A stretch of 64,000 nucleotides of DNA from NP936 sp002726085 (GTDB taxonomy: Bacteria; Acidobacteriota; Vicinamibacteria; Vicinamibacterales; UBA8438), in assembly GCA_036012905.1 (NCBI GenBank), contig DASCQF010000010.1, positions 22,672-86,671 of the forward strand, in the 5' to 3' direction. Position 1 is the first letter of the stretch. The number at the start of each line of letters is the position of its first letter. Both the position numbers and the translations under genes were made by a program. A model generated the notes under the pieces. That model was given only the letters and a program-made list of their open reading frames with translations, searched no databases and was not told the origin of the DNA. Of the stretch, positions 62,968 through 64,000 are shown piece by piece.

Positions 62968-63738
62968 TCAGACTTCGTATCGGTTGCGTAACGACCCGAC
63001 GCCGTTAATGGTGACCTCGACGACACTTCCCGGTTTCATGGAGCCGACTCCAACCGACGTGCCGCAGCAGACGACGTCGCCCGGGTGCAATGTCATGTCC
63101 CGCGAGATCATGCTCACGATCTGTGCCGGCTGGAAGAAGAGATCGCTCACCGAATAGTGCTGACGCTCCTGGTCGTTCAGAATGGTTCGAATGGTTAACT
63201 CTGACGGGTCGAGACCCGTGGCGACCACCGGACCGAATACCCCGAACGTGTCGAAGCTCTTGGCACGCGTCCATTGCTGAAACGACGGGTCCTTTCCGAG
63301 AATGGCTATGGCCGTGACGTCGTTGATGCAGGTATAGCCAAAGATGTGGACTTCGCTCTCGACTTCCGACACCGCGCGACACTCGCGCCCAATCACGATA
63401 CCAAGCTCCCCTTCAAAGACAACCTTGCCGTCATAGGACGCCGGCTTGCGAATCGTTCCTCCGGCGCCCAGGTAAGAGCCGTTCGCCTTGATGAAGTACA
63501 GTGGCTCGTCCGGTGCCACCTGCCCCATCTTCGCCGCCATGGCGCGGGAGTTGTTCCACAATGCCAGCATCTTGCCGGCGTCTGTCGGCACCAACGTGCT
63601 GACCTTGTCGAGGGGCAGCGCCTCACCGGTCGGTGTCGGATCGTCGAACATGTTGCCCTCATGCACGGCAATCGTACCCTCACTCAGCGTGCCGAACCCG
63701 ACGTGCCCGGTGTGCTCGAAGCGGATCCAGTGGGTCAT
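62968..63738 (-). CDS. fumarylacetoacetate hydrolase-family protein
   Basis: A 256-residue FAH-superfamily enzyme (C-C hydrolase, 2-hydroxyhepta-dienedioate isomerase or oxaloacetate decarboxylase type). The metal-binding set is visible: VFEGELGIVIGR with two acidic ligands, then FGYTCINDVTA with Asp, and the TFGVFGPVVATG segment. The C-terminus DVVCCGTSVGVGSM is typical. A Mg- or Mn-dependent reaction on a keto acid from aromatic or sugar degradation is likely. AGAGAG precedes the ATG. It is the first gene of the FAH-GH43-OYE run. Confidence 0.93.
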   Translation of the reverse strand: MTHWIRFEHTGHVGFGTLSEGTIAVHEGNMFDDPTPTGEALPLDKVSTLVPTDAGKMLALWNNSRAMAAKMGQVAPDEPLYFIKANGSYLGAGGTIRKPASYDGKVVFEGELGIVIGRECRAVSEVESEVHIFGYTCINDVTAIAILGKDPSFQQWTRAKSFDTFGVFGPVVATGLDPSELTIRTILNDQERQHYSVSDLFFQPAQIVSMISRDMTLHPGDVVCCGTSVGVGSMKPGSVVEVTINGVGSLRNRYEV

Positions 63739-63866
63739 CCCATCTCTCTTTGACTTGGTGTGGAGATCCTGCGCATCCTTCGAACAGCCAATTCTCGCCC
63801 CGCACCGGCTGCTTCGGGAATCAATATTTCAGATGCGGAACGACAACCAGCCCGTCCACCACTAGC

Positions 63867-64000
63867 TGTTGGGTGCAAGTACGTTGTTCATCACGCAGCA
63901 CTCGGGAGCCGGGACCACGGTGCGTGATAGTCCAAGCTGGCATGTGGTCGTCGACGATTGTAGCAGCACAGAAAGCGGTTGAGTTGGCGCGTCCGACGCC
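63867..64000 (-). mobile_element. terminus of an IS481-like insertion sequence (partial)
   Basis: The element enters from the right edge. A terminal inverted-repeat-like TGTTGGGTGCAAG starts at 63867, directly after ACTAGC (63861-63866). IS481 of Bordetella prefers NCTAGN targets, which fits. The transposase end is inside (next entry). Confidence 0.55.
63891..63998 (-). CDS. transposase C-terminus, IS481-like (partial)
   Basis: 35 codons plus stop on the minus strand, running off the edge. QLNRFLCCYNRRRPHASLD then APWSRL is the C-terminal YN-RPH-SRL block of IS481-family DDE transposases (after the catalytic glutamate). An IS3-type origin is less likely because of the SRL ending. Too short for a subtype call. 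Confidence 0.65.
   Translation of the reverse strand, partial: RRTRQLNRFLCCYNRRRPHASLDYHAPWSRLPSAA

Overview
This is a GC-rich bacterial chromosome segment. The density of secreted quinoprotein-type beta-propellers, NHL-repeat lyase-like proteins, the DUF1800/DUF1501 pair, DUF4159 and several near-identical secreted proteins ending in an EYACHEGN-type motif point to an Acidobacteriota lineage, probably Vicinamibacteria-like. That is an inference from gene content; no rRNA or other phylogenetic marker is present. I saw no tRNA, rRNA, CRISPR array, phage or replication origin.

Layout. 1-7.4 kb: the end of an FMN alpha-hydroxy-acid oxidase, YceI, an NHL protein, YqeY, two quinoproteins and an FMN-binding protein. 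7.4-16.4 kb: DUF1800+DUF1501, DUF4159, an amidohydrolase, the first CHEGN protein, an NHL lipoprotein and a metallo-beta-lactamase-fold protein. 16.5-25.9 kb: two quinoproteins, a kelch protein, a glycosyltransferase, DUF6265, a BNR protein and a second CHEGN protein. 26.0-27.6 kb: a gene graveyard in which the N-terminus of an ECF sigma factor is fused in frame to the C-terminal propeller of a Ser/Thr kinase, followed by a frameshifted end and another kinase/TPR tail. 27.6-37.8 kb: a soluble PQQ sugar dehydrogenase, a heterodimeric ABC exporter and a TRAP transporter/acyl-CoA dehydrogenase operon. 38-41.2 kb: an XoxF/ExaF-like quinoprotein, repeats, and a PadR-HAAS-DUF4870 set. 41.2-49.8 kb: LLM oxidoreductase, DTW tRNA enzyme, two more quinoproteins, a secreted protein with a duplicated domain, and HDOD. 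49.9-54.3 kb: two further CHEGN proteins around an NHL protein and DUF2911. 54.4-63.7 kb: an alpha/beta hydrolase, a PhoD remnant, a lipocalin-like protein, a monooxygenase remnant, ArsR, cytochrome c + tannase, an OYE-type reductase, a GH43-like protein and a FAH-family hydrolase. The right edge is the terminus of an IS481-like element.

How it works together. Almost all enzymes carry Sec, Tat or lipoprotein signals. The picture is a periplasmic oxidative apparatus (seven quinoproteins plus a soluble PQQ dehydrogenase, c-type cytochrome and an FMN-binding protein) alongside esterases, hydrolases and uptake systems for organic acids. Little classical regulation is visible beyond PadR and ArsR. 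A recurring strong -10 element (TATAAT followed by CGGC) precedes many minus-strand genes. Non-coding repeats include a MITE-like pair that abuts or overlaps stop codons and REP-like double hairpins.
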